Of a stretch of 64,000 nucleotides of DNA, positions 50,603 through 58,539 are shown in pieces. The notes under the pieces are model-generated. The model was not told the origin of the DNA. It saw only the letters and a program-made list of their open reading frames with translations, and did not search any database. The stretch is from JAOTYV01 sp041557595 (lineage in GTDB: Bacteria; Pseudomonadota; Alphaproteobacteria; UBA8366). The DNA lies in the NCBI GenBank assembly GCA_041557595.1, contig JBFFGE010000001.1, positions 1-64,000 on the forward strand. Direction: 5' to 3'. Both the position numbers and the translations under genes were made by a program. The stretch's first letter is position 1; every line of letters begins with the position of its first letter.

Positions 50603-51436
50603 CTAGAACGGCACCTCGCCTTCCAGAATGATGCGGTGCATGACGCGGCCCGCCGCATGATCGTAATCGTCATAGGCGAGATGGAGCACGGCGCGGTTGT
50701 CGCATAGCAGCACGTCGCCGACCCGCCATTTGTGGCGATAGGTCACCGCCGGCTTGATCGTCTTGTCCAGAATATCGTTCAAGAATTTCTGACTTTCCGC
50801 CCAATCCATATTACCGACCCGGTCGGTCTTGCCCGGATGGAAATACAGCGCCTTCTTTCCGCTATCCGGATGTGTCCGCACCAGCGGATGGATTTGCGGC
50901 GCGCCGAACTTCTTCCGGTCTTCCGCGCTGACATAGTCATGGTCTTCGATCTTGTTGACCGTCTTCAGGGTCGCCAATTCATCCTGCTCCGCCTTCGGCA
51001 AGGCGGCATAGGCGGCCTGCATGTTGGCGAAGCCCGTGTCCCCACCGGATTTCGGCAGCGATACGGCATACAGCACGGTAGTCTTCGGCGGCCGCGCGTG
51101 ATTGGTATGATCGGTGTGCCAAGCCCGCGAGCCGGTCGCCGCCTTGATCCCATCCGGTCCGGCGATGGTCTTGCGGCTGTCGAGCACGGCGATTTCCGGA
51201 TGGTCGTCCATCAGCATGTCGGAGAGATGCTGCGGCATCGTATCGCCGAATAATCGGGCGGCGGCGAGGTACTGTTCCGGGTTCAGTTTCTGGTCCCGCA
51301 CCACCATCACCAGATGATCCGCTTGGGCGCGCTTCATCGCGGCAAGGTCGTCCGGGTCGACCGGACGCGACAGGTCGACGCCGGTCACCTCGACGCCCAA
51401 CGCATCCGACAACGGTTTAATCGATACTGTCACCAT
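50603..51436 (-). CDS. TauD/TfdA-family Fe(II)/2-oxoglutarate dioxygenase, copy 4
   Basis: A 277-residue dioxygenase with its own lineage: TVSIKPLSDALGVEVTGVDL start, iron ligands in AWHTDHTNHARPPKTT and distal His in RAVLHLAYDDYDH, 2-oxoglutarate Arg in GRVMHRI. GVDL and MVVRDQ are TauD-like. It lies downstream of the reverse transcriptase gene on the same strand after 70 bases, convergent with the VOC gene. No transporter is beside it. Confidence 0.84.
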   Translation of the reverse strand: MVTVSIKPLSDALGVEVTGVDLSRPVDPDDLAAMKRAQADHLVMVVRDQKLNPEQYLAAARLFGDTMPQHLSDMLMDDHPEIAVLDSRKTIAGPDGIKAATGSRAWHTDHTNHARPPKTTVLYAVSLPKSGGDTGFANMQAAYAALPKAEQDELATLKTVNKIEDHDYVSAEDRKKFGAPQIHPLVRTHPDSGKKALYFHPGKTDRVGNMDWAESQKFLNDILDKTIKPAVTYRHKWRVGDVLLCDNRAVLHLAYDDYDHAAGRVMHRIILEGEVPF

Positions 51437-51506
51437 AGCCTCCTAACCGGCCCCATTCCGAACCGCATCCAACGTGAACGCCAACAATAGTTAAATGAGC
51501 GGGTCA

Positions 51507-52853
51507 TTACCACTCGATGCGTTCGTAAATTTGGCGGAGCCGACGGCCGCATCCGGGATTCACGTTCTCGGCCCAGGTGACGCGGCCATTGAGATGCGCC
51601 CGGAAATCGGCGTGTCCGTTCCGGTTTTGGCTCTCCGGGCCATGTCGGCGGCAGTTGAACAAAGTCGTCTTGAGCGTGTCGAAATCGGCCCGGGGCAGAT
51701 TGACATGTTCGTTGACGACCAATCCGGTGACGCGCTGACACCCGCTGCGCCGCATAATACGTGTCTTGCCGCCATTCAGGGCATAGCCCTCGTCGCGGAC
51801 AATGGCCTCGACGGAGGCCAGAAACCGCCTTATTCGCAGGGCAAAGTCGCGGTCGCCGGAAAACGTCAGGTCATCCGCATAGCGCGTGTAATTGGCGTTC
51901 AGGCGGCGCGCGAGGCCACCTATCCTGCTGTCGAGCCGCCACGAACATAGATTGGCGAGGGCCGGCGACGTCGGCGCGCCCTGCGGCAAATGCGGCGCCT
52001 GAAACCGATCGCGCGCCGCCCAGGCAGCTTGCCGGGACACCGGCAGATCGTCGAATGCCGCATCCGGCGTGGCGGTCGCGCACAGACCGGTCAAGAGGCG
52101 CGCGACAGGCCACGGGTATCCGGCACATCGAAAGACCCCGTGCACCCGATTGAGCGGCGTGTTCAGGAAATTGAGCGGCGTGTTCAGGAAATAGTCCTTC
52201 AAATCGACGGTTGCGACGATGCTTTCGCCCGCATGCGCCTGGGCGGCGCTGAGGCAGGACTGTCCCCGAACGAAGCCATGGGCGCGTTCATGCGCGGGAA
52301 TATGGTTCAAGATTTCATCGAGAATTTTCCGCTGAATAGCCTTTAACCGACACTTCGGCGCTTCGATCAAACGCGGCTCGCCGGATTTCTTCGGCCGCCA
52401 GACATAGGCGTAATGCTGCAAGCTCGGATCGGTCGCATGGCCATGTTGCCGCTTCCCGTCCGCATACCATTCGAGATGCGGCAAGGATACGTCCAGCCAG
52501 GCCGCGAGATCGCGCGGCGTGACAAGTTTCGGCAGAGGCGCGTGACATTCGGGCAGGACCAGCGCGAATCCAGGCGATCGCAGCGTCGGCTGGACGATGC
52601 GCACACCCTGTCGGGCCGGGAGCGAGGCTTGTTCGAACGCCAGGGAACCGAGAATGAGCTCGACCAGGCGGCGCGGCGGCGGCGGATAGGGCGTGACGTT
52701 CCCGTCCAGGACGTCGTCGATAACCGCGCGCAGCGGCTTCCGCAAACCGCGGCCCAGCGCGTTTTCCGCGCGACGCAGCATGGCGCCCTTTGTCCAGACG
52801 CCGGCCAGGAGCGCCTCGGCCAAACGCTTGGCGATCTGCTTTCTCCCGGCCAT
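51507..52853 (-). CDS. Retron-type reverse transcriptase, myxobacterial-like, with active-site duplication
   Basis: A 448-residue reverse transcriptase. Palm motifs are clear: KAIQRKILDEIL and HGFVRGQSC (motifs 1-2), VDLKDYF (motif A, catalytic D217), LPQGAPTSPALANL (motif B), TRYADDLTFSG (motif C, D327/D328), and QRVTGLVVN with the retron VTG triplet. About 150 residues precede the core (VTPRDLAAWLDVSLPHLEWYA), as in myxobacterial retron RTs. An exact 21-bp tandem repeat duplicates FLNTPLN (residues 222-235) right after motif A; without it the spacing matches family members. ATG is preferred over a GTG three codons earlier. A structured leader lies upstream; no effector gene is recognised. 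Confidence 0.85.
   Translation of the reverse strand: MAGRKQIAKRLAEALLAGVWTKGAMLRRAENALGRGLRKPLRAVIDDVLDGNVTPYPPPPRRLVELILGSLAFEQASLPARQGVRIVQPTLRSPGFALVLPECHAPLPKLVTPRDLAAWLDVSLPHLEWYADGKRQHGHATDPSLQHYAYVWRPKKSGEPRLIEAPKCRLKAIQRKILDEILNHIPAHERAHGFVRGQSCLSAAQAHAGESIVATVDLKDYFLNTPLNFLNTPLNRVHGVFRCAGYPWPVARLLTGLCATATPDAAFDDLPVSRQAAWAARDRFQAPHLPQGAPTSPALANLCSWRLDSRIGGLARRLNANYTRYADDLTFSGDRDFALRIRRFLASVEAIVRDEGYALNGGKTRIMRRSGCQRVTGLVVNEHVNLPRADFDTLKTTLFNCRRHGPESQNRNGHADFRAHLNGRVTWAENVNPGCGRRLRQIYERIEW
52150..52191. repeat. Exact 21-bp tandem duplication inside the reverse transcriptase gene
   Basis: Two perfect head-to-tail 21-bp units (52150-52170 and 52171-52191). They keep the reading frame and repeat seven residues, FLNTPLN, at the steric-gate side of motif A. 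Perfect identity suggests a recent slippage or a contractible repeat. Confidence 0.93.
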
Positions 52854-52879
52854 TCGCTTCACCTCGACGATTGCAATGA

Positions 52880-53060
52880 GAGGCGGCGGAGCGCTTCAAC
52901 CCGACGTGTCAGGCATTACCATCCCTGGGTGCAGCCCAGGGGCGGTCATACAGTGCAATACTGTATCGCGTTACTGCCCTGGGGTAGTCCCAGAGCTCCC
53001 GGGATACACCGAAGTGACAACCCAGGATTGCTTGAAACGTCCGCCACGCCGGATCGAGTG
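52880..53060 (-). ncRNA. Candidate retron msr-msd RNA upstream of the reverse transcriptase
   Basis: The leader of the reverse transcriptase gene is unusually rich in inverted repeats: CCCTGGG-N5-CCCAGGG (52923-52941), ATACAGT-N5-ACTGTAT (52948-52966), CTGGG-N5-CCCAG (52979-52993), and a distant CCCAGG (53021-53026) able to pair with any of the CCTGGG strands. Short hairpins of this kind directly 5' of a retron RT are what an msr-msd would look like. I could not define the a1/a2 arms or the branching G, so the boundaries are approximate. The stretch 53061-53252 beyond it shows nothing clear. Confidence 0.5.
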
Positions 53061-53252
53061 TAAGGGGCCGCCGTAAACTGTCAATTGACGGAATATCGCG
53101 TTCGTGCCTGCACTCCGGACCGTGGCCGGTTGCCGTCCGAATTCAACGCTCGGGCGCCGAACGCACCCATCGAAACGCCAACCTAGATTCCACAACCAAT
53201 TGAAATAAGACCCAGTTCCCTTGCCGGCGTAAATCGTCGCGAATTAATCGCA

Positions 53253-53281
53253 TTGACTCGTTTCGGGCGCCGGTTTACATA
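53253..53281 (+). promoter_or_regulatory. Predicted metZ promoter
   Basis: TTGACT (53253-53258) and TACATA (53276-53281) with a 17-base spacer. Transcription would start near 53288, at the beginning of the SAM-II riboswitch, which supports the assignment. Confidence 0.7.
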
Positions 53282-53286
53282 GATTG

Positions 53287-53348
53287 GCACGTGGTGATTT
53301 GGCCCGACCGGCTTGCGGCCACGGTAAATAATTCAGCTAAAAGGTCGG
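53287..53348 (+). ncRNA. SAM-II riboswitch upstream of metZ
   Basis: The leader carries the SAM-II (metA motif) signature: stem 1 CGTGG (53290-53294) with CCACG (53319-53323), the conserved GTGATTTGGCC and GCTTGC within its loop, then TAAA and AGCTAAAAGG. The pseudoknot is formed by CCGACC (53304-53309) with GGTCGG (53343-53348). SAM-II elements in Alphaproteobacteria switch off methionine genes when AdoMet is abundant, consistent with metZ downstream. Confidence 0.92.
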
Positions 53349-53363
53349 AGCGTCCCAGTGGAG

Positions 53364-53392
53364 CCCTGACCTGTTTTGGTCGGGGATTTTTT
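53364..53392 (+). terminator. Riboswitch-linked terminator hairpin
   Basis: CCCTGACC (53364-53371), a six-base loop, GGTCGGGG (53378-53385), then a run of T to 53392. It lies between the SAM-II aptamer and metZ. The left arm can pair instead with the pseudoknot strand GGTCGG (53343-53348), so the aptamer and the terminator could compete. Confidence 0.78.
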
Positions 53393-53421
53393 ATGCCGGC
53401 GTGGCCGGCAAGGAGGACGCG

Positions 53422-54618
53422 ATGAAGAACACCCATCAGTCCCGCAAGGATAACTGGCGGCCCCAGACGAAATTGGTACGGGGCGGGCTCGACCGGACGC
53501 AGCATCGGGAGACGGCGGAGGCGCTGTTTCTCACCTCGGGCTTCGTCTACGACCAGGCGGAGGACGCCGAGGCCGCCTTCAAGGGCGAAACCGACCGATT
53601 CATCTACACGCGCTACGGCAACCCGACCGTCGCCTCTTTCGAGGAACGGCTGCGGTTGCTCGAAGGCGCCGAATTCTGTTCGGCGACGGCGAGCGGCATG
53701 TCAGCGGTCTTCACCGCGTTGATCGGTTTGCTCAAGGCCGGCGACCGCGTCGTCGCATCGCGCGCTTTATTCGGCTCCTGCCATTACATCATCAGCGAAT
53801 TGCTGCCGCGGTTCGGAGTCGAGACCGAATTCGTCGACGGCACGGATCCGGCGCAATGGGAAAAGGCGCTGTCGAAGCCGGCCCAATGCGTCTTCCTCGA
53901 ATCCCCCTCGAACCCGACGCTCGAGATCATCGACATCGAGCGGATCGCCGAGCTGACCCATGCGGCGGGAGGCAAGCTCGTGGTCGACAACGTGCTGGCC
54001 ACGCCGATTCTGCAGAAGCCGCTGGAACTGGGCGCCGACATCGTCGTCTATTCCGCGACCAAGCATATCGACGGGCAGGGCCGCGCGCTGGCCGGCGCGA
54101 TCCTCGGCCCGCAGAGCTATTACGACGATTGCATCCAGCCGCTCATGCGCCATACCGGGCCGGCCTGCAGCCCGTTCAACGCCTGGCTCATGCTGAAGGG
54201 GCTTGAGACGCTCGAATTGCGCGTCGAGCGGCATTGCCGCAACGCGCAAGACGTCGCCGAATTCCTGCAGACCCTGCCGGGCGTGACGCGCGTGATCTAT
54301 CCCGGGCTGAAAAGCCATCCGCAACACGATCTCGCCGCGCGCCAGATGGCCAAACCCGGCACGGTCCTGGCGTTCGAGGTCGAGGGCGGCAAGGAGCGCG
54401 CCTTCCGCATCCAGAATGCGCTGGAGGTGATCGATATCTCGAACAATCTCGGCGACACCAAGAGCATCGTCACCCACCCCTCAACCACGACGCATCAACG
54501 CCTGCCCGAGGAGGAGCGCCAACGGCTCGGCATCGGCGAAGGTTTGCTGCGCCTGTCGGTCGGGCTGGAGGATGTCGAGGATATCAAGGAAGATTTGGCC
54601 CGCGCCCTCGCCCTTTGA
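53422..54618 (+). CDS. metZ: O-succinylhomoserine sulfhydrylase MetZ
   Basis: Makes homocysteine directly from O-succinylhomoserine and sulfide. The 398-residue Cys/Met PLP enzyme has FLTSGFVYDQAEDAEAAF, RYGNPTVASFEERL, SGMSAVFTALIGLL and the PLP lysine in YSATKHIDGQGRALAG (K214), the GQGR variant typical of MetZ rather than MetB. It is controlled by the SAM-II leader. AAGGAGG fixes the start at MKNTHQSR. Confidence 0.93.
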   Translation: MKNTHQSRKDNWRPQTKLVRGGLDRTQHRETAEALFLTSGFVYDQAEDAEAAFKGETDRFIYTRYGNPTVASFEERLRLLEGAEFCSATASGMSAVFTALIGLLKAGDRVVASRALFGSCHYIISELLPRFGVETEFVDGTDPAQWEKALSKPAQCVFLESPSNPTLEIIDIERIAELTHAAGGKLVVDNVLATPILQKPLELGADIVVYSATKHIDGQGRALAGAILGPQSYYDDCIQPLMRHTGPACSPFNAWLMLKGLETLELRVERHCRNAQDVAEFLQTLPGVTRVIYPGLKSHPQHDLAARQMAKPGTVLAFEVEGGKERAFRIQNALEVIDISNNLGDTKSIVTHPSTTTHQRLPEEERQRLGIGEGLLRLSVGLEDVEDIKEDLARALAL

Positions 54619-54742
54619 CGGCGACACTTTTTGGCCGGGAACCATGCCCACCGGTGGCGCCGCACTGGACGCGCGCGCCCGTTCGGCGTTGAATACCCGT
54701 ATACGGCGTCCGGCCCGGCCGCCGGCAGCTTCGGGGGATTTC

Positions 54743-56137
54743 ATGGAAAAGAATTTTTCGTTCTCGAATAAGCATGTCGATCTGATGCAGCGCGACGCCG
54801 AATCCATCATGGGGTGGCGTTATCAGCCGAGCATCATTTTCGAGCGCGGCAAGGGCACCGTCATCACCGATGTGGACGGCAATGATTACTATGATCTGAC
54901 GTCGGGCATGATGTGCATGGTGCTCGGCCATTCGCATCCCGAACTGACCGAGACGATCAAGGAGCAGGCGGAAACGCTGGCCCATGAATCCTCCTGGTAC
55001 TCCAATCGCTGGTCCATCGAATTCGCCGAGCTGATCGCCAGCACGTTGCCGGGCAACCTGAAGATGGTCAACTTCGCGGTGACCGGCTCGGAAGCCAACG
55101 AGATCGCCATGCGCATGGCCATTGGCGTTACCGGCAAGCACGACATCGTTTCGGTCCTGCGCGGCCTGCACGGCGGCTCGCTCGCCGCCGAATCAGTCAC
55201 CAGCGTCGGCGGCGAACGCAAGGGCGGGCTCGGCCCGCTGATGCTGCCGGCCCGGGCGAACGCCATCCTCGCGCCGTTCTGTTTCCGCTGTCCGGTCAAT
55301 CTGGAATATCCGTCCTGCGACCTCGATTGCCTCAAGCTCAGCGAGGACATGATGGAGCACATGACCAGCAAGTCGGTGGCCGCCATCATGGCCGAATCGA
55401 TCATCGTTCCGGGCGGCATGATCGTGCCGCCGAAGGAATGGCTGCCGCGGCTGCGCAAGATCGCCGACGACTGGGGCTCCCTGCTGGTGCTCGACGAAGC
55501 GCAACTCGCGCCGGGCCGCACGGGCAAGCTGTGGGCCTTCGAGCATTACGACGTGCTGCCCGACATCGTCACCTTCGCCAAGGGAATGTCCGCCGGCATG
55601 GCGATCTGCGGCACCGTGACGACGCCCGAAATCGCCGAGCAATGCGACGGCAAAGTCGGGCTGCCATGGGCCGGCACCTATTCCGGCGACCCGCTGCCCG
55701 CGGCGGTCGCCCTGAAGCAGCTCCAGATCGTGCTGCGCGACAAGCTCACCGAGGGCGCGGCGGAAAAAGGCAAACTTCTGCGCCGGCGGCTCGAGGAGCT
55801 GAAGACGAAATACGACTGCGTCGGCGACGTGCGCGGCGAAGGGCTCTATCAGATGCTCGACATCGTCACCGACAAGAAGAGCAGGATCCCCGACTACGCC
55901 ATGGCCGAACGGATCCGCTACAACTGCGCGCTCGAAGGGCTGCTCACCATCAGCGTCAAGAACTACATGCGCATCGCGCCGCCGCTGATCGTGACCGAGG
56001 CGGAAATCGACGAAATCGTCGGCCGCTACGACGCCGCCATCAAACGGGCCGAAGCGGGCTTTCCGAAGGATGTCGACTTCACGAGTTCGAGCTCGCTGGC
56101 CGCGAAGAAGTCGGCTGTCCGGCCGGCGGCTGAGTGA
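54743..56137 (+). CDS. Class III aminotransferase, dialkylglycine decarboxylase-like
   Basis: A 464-residue PLP fold-type I enzyme. It has DLTSGMMCMVLGHSHPE, AVTGSEANEIAMRMA, LLVLDEAQLAPGRTG, the PLP lysine in VTFAKGMSAGM (K280) and TYSGDPLPAAVAL. From memory these blocks read close to 2,2-dialkylglycine decarboxylase, which decarboxylates dialkyl amino acids coupled to transamination of pyruvate; other aminotransferase activities are possible. A four-cysteine stretch CFRCPVNLEYPSCDLDC lies mid-chain. It follows metZ by 124 bases. The longer frame would add 57 residues without homology. Confidence 0.83.
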   Translation: MEKNFSFSNKHVDLMQRDAESIMGWRYQPSIIFERGKGTVITDVDGNDYYDLTSGMMCMVLGHSHPELTETIKEQAETLAHESSWYSNRWSIEFAELIASTLPGNLKMVNFAVTGSEANEIAMRMAIGVTGKHDIVSVLRGLHGGSLAAESVTSVGGERKGGLGPLMLPARANAILAPFCFRCPVNLEYPSCDLDCLKLSEDMMEHMTSKSVAAIMAESIIVPGGMIVPPKEWLPRLRKIADDWGSLLVLDEAQLAPGRTGKLWAFEHYDVLPDIVTFAKGMSAGMAICGTVTTPEIAEQCDGKVGLPWAGTYSGDPLPAAVALKQLQIVLRDKLTEGAAEKGKLLRRRLEELKTKYDCVGDVRGEGLYQMLDIVTDKKSRIPDYAMAERIRYNCALEGLLTISVKNYMRIAPPLIVTEAEIDEIVGRYDAAIKRAEAGFPKDVDFTSSSSLAAKKSAVRPAAE

Positions 56138-56212
56138 CCGCTATACGCTCTGTCGGCGCTAACTCCCGGTGCATCCTTCTTCGCAGCGGTCGCCCCGCGA
56201 CTACTAAATTCC

Positions 56213-56293
56213 GTCATTCCGGACGGCGCAACGCGCCGATCCGGAATCCATATGGCACCGATTCGCATGGATTCCCGCTTTCGCGGGAATGAC
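56213..56293. repeat. Palindromic repeat family C, copy 2
   Basis: An 81-bp element bounded by GTCATTCC and GGAATGAC, with hairpins TTCCGGACGGC/GCCGATCCGGAA and ATTCCCGC-TTTC-GCGGGAAT. It sits between two convergent genes, where it could end transcription from both sides. Related to the copy at 34103. Confidence 0.78.
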
Positions 56294-56338
56294 GCCATTG
56301 ATTGATATCGCTGATTGAGAGAGCCTCGCGGCTCTTTT

Positions 56339-58519
56339 CTACCCCGTCACACTCACCCGCAGGGCCTCGAAGCGGCTGACCGCCGACAGCGCAAGCGCCG
56401 CGTTGCTCAACTCATCGTAAACAGGCATCCCGGCTTCCATAGCGCGGGCGCGGTATTTCTGCTTGCTCTTTTCCAGCGCCGGCTCGCCGCTCGACCGCAG
56501 CACCAGCAGAAAATGCGCCTGTCCGGGATAGTCCCGCTGTATCTGCACCGCCGCCTGGATCAGGTTGTCCAGCGGATCGATCGGCCCGCGGCCGACGAAA
56601 GCGGCGAGGTTCAGATGCATCACGACCGCATCCGGTTTGTCCCTGGCATAGATCGCATCGAGGATCTTGCCGGCGATGCGGCCTTCTTCCCGCTGCATGG
56701 TGCCGACCGGCGCGTCCACCGGATTGGCGATGCTGGTGCCCGGCGGCAGTTCGAGCACCTCCAGCGCCTGACGGGTATCGTCGCCAAATGGATCGATGTC
56801 GAGCCCGTGCCGGAAGAAGAAATCGGTCGCCAGCACGCTGGTGCCGCCGCCATTGCCGAACAGCGCCACTTGCCGGGTCGCCGCGCCGCGCTTCGGCTGC
56901 AGGGTCTGGAAGGCGAGCAGCACGTCGAGAAATTCGTCCAGCGTATCGCACAGGATGCAGCCGGTCTGTTTCGACAGCGCGACCCACACCCGGTCGTCGC
57001 CCGCCAGCGCGCCCGTATGCGACGCCGCGGCGACCAGGCCTTTTTGCGTGCGTCCGCCCTTCAGGATCACCACCGGCTTTTCCATGCGGTTCCGCTTGAG
57101 CACCTCGAACAGCCGTCGTCCGTCCTTCACGCCTTCGATATACATGCCGACAACCTTGGTCTGATCGTCGGCCAGATAGAATTCCAGCAGGTCGTTCGGG
57201 CCGAGATCGGCGCTGTTGCCGACCGTGACCAACCCGCTGAACTGAATGCCCCGGCGCGCGCCCCGCATGATGATATCGGTGCCGAGCCCGCCGCTCTGCG
57301 TGATCACGCCGACCGTGCCCAAGGTTTCCGGTGGATCCTTCGGAAAGGTGACGCGGCCGCGCGGCGAATACATGCCGAGACAGTTCGGCCCCAGCACGCG
57401 GCAGCCGCCCGCGCGGGCGGCATCGACCAGCGATTGCTCGAGCTCGACGCCGTGCGAGACTTCGGCAAAACCGCTCGAGATGACTTGCGCGAACCGCACC
57501 CGGCCTGCCGCGCCGGCCAGAATTTCCGGCACCCGCTCGGCGCCGATGGCGATGTAGCAGTAATCCGCCGGCTCCGGCATTTCGGCGAGCGATGGATAGG
57601 CGGTCAGGCCTTCGATCTCCGGCGCCTTCGGATGGATGGGATAGATCGTGCCCGCATATCCGAAGTCGCGCATGCGCTGAATAAACGTGTTGGCGATCGT
57701 CACGCCGGTGCTCGACGCGCCGATCACCGCCACCGTCTTGGGCGCGAACAGATGCTTGAATGACTCGATCAAACCCTCGCCGTCCTGCGCGGCCGCCGGG
57801 CCCGGCGCGGCCGCGGCGCTTTCGGTCAGGATGAATCGGGCGTCGACGGCAACCGCCGCGGTTTCCGATACGATCAGCGGATTGATTTCGAGTTCGGCCA
57901 GATCGTCACCCAGGGACAGGAGAACCCCATCGGCGCCACCGACCTTGAGCAGCACGTCGACGATGGCGTCCCGCGACACCGCCGCCTGGCCGCGCACGCC
58001 GTCCAGCAACGGCGCGCCGCGCAGCTCATCCAGCATCGCGCACGCATCCGCTTCGGTGATCGGGCACAGGCGGAAGGCGACATCGGCCAGCACCTCGACA
58101 AAAATACCGCCGAGCCCGACCATGATCATCGGCCCGAATTGCGGGTCGCGGACGCCGCCGATAACGATTTCCTGCCCCTTCGGCGCCATCTCCTCGATCA
58201 GGAATCCGTCGAGCTTGCGCCCCTTGATCCCGGGGGCCTTCAGCATTTGCGCGATGGCGTCGCGCACCGCATCGGCCGAATTCAGATTGATCGCGACACC
58301 GCCGGCATCGCTCTTGTGCAGGATCTCCGGCGACATCACCTTGACGACCACCGGCATGGAAAGACCGTCCAGCGCGGCCGCCGCATCGTCCGGTCCCGCG
58401 GCAGCCGCCGTCCTGGGCACCGCCACGCCGCAGCGCGCCAGAATGCCTTTGCCCGCGCGTTCGTCCAGCGCCGTCCGGCCGTCCTGCCGGGCGCGCGCGA
58501 TTTCCGCCCCAATGTCCAT
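56339..58519 (-). CDS. NDP-forming acyl-CoA synthetase, fused beta-alpha type
   Basis: A 726-residue fused CoA ligase. The N-terminal 230 residues are an ATP-grasp domain (MPVVVKVMSPEILHKSDAGGVA, LAELEINPLIVSE); the rest is the CoA-binding and ligase part with VAVIGASSTGVTIAN, VLGPNCLGMYSP, ITQSGGLGTD and the phospho-histidine loop AAASHTGALAGDD. It converts an acid, CoA and ATP to acyl-CoA, ADP and phosphate. Domain order is ATP-grasp first. It is 20 bases after the carboxyltransferase gene. The acid is unknown. Confidence 0.86.
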   Translation of the reverse strand: MDIGAEIARARQDGRTALDERAGKGILARCGVAVPRTAAAAGPDDAAAALDGLSMPVVVKVMSPEILHKSDAGGVAINLNSADAVRDAIAQMLKAPGIKGRKLDGFLIEEMAPKGQEIVIGGVRDPQFGPMIMVGLGGIFVEVLADVAFRLCPITEADACAMLDELRGAPLLDGVRGQAAVSRDAIVDVLLKVGGADGVLLSLGDDLAELEINPLIVSETAAVAVDARFILTESAAAAPGPAAAQDGEGLIESFKHLFAPKTVAVIGASSTGVTIANTFIQRMRDFGYAGTIYPIHPKAPEIEGLTAYPSLAEMPEPADYCYIAIGAERVPEILAGAAGRVRFAQVISSGFAEVSHGVELEQSLVDAARAGGCRVLGPNCLGMYSPRGRVTFPKDPPETLGTVGVITQSGGLGTDIIMRGARRGIQFSGLVTVGNSADLGPNDLLEFYLADDQTKVVGMYIEGVKDGRRLFEVLKRNRMEKPVVILKGGRTQKGLVAAASHTGALAGDDRVWVALSKQTGCILCDTLDEFLDVLLAFQTLQPKRGAATRQVALFGNGGGTSVLATDFFFRHGLDIDPFGDDTRQALEVLELPPGTSIANPVDAPVGTMQREEGRIAGKILDAIYARDKPDAVVMHLNLAAFVGRGPIDPLDNLIQAAVQIQRDYPGQAHFLLVLRSSGEPALEKSKQKYRARAMEAGMPVYDELSNAALALSAVSRFEALRVSVTG

Positions 58520-58539
58520 TCGCGGCTCCTTCCACCCGG

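Noticed and set aside
52923..53026. Reading the CCTGGG/CCCAGG hairpins as a CRISPR-like or phage attachment array
   Set aside because: Repeats are inverted rather than regularly spaced direct repeats, with no cas or integrase genes. A structured RNA leader is the simpler reading.
56315..57763. 482-codon plus-strand frame opposite the acyl-CoA ligase
   Set aside because: Low-complexity Arg/His/Ala composition and no ribosome site; the ligase on the minus strand explains the region.
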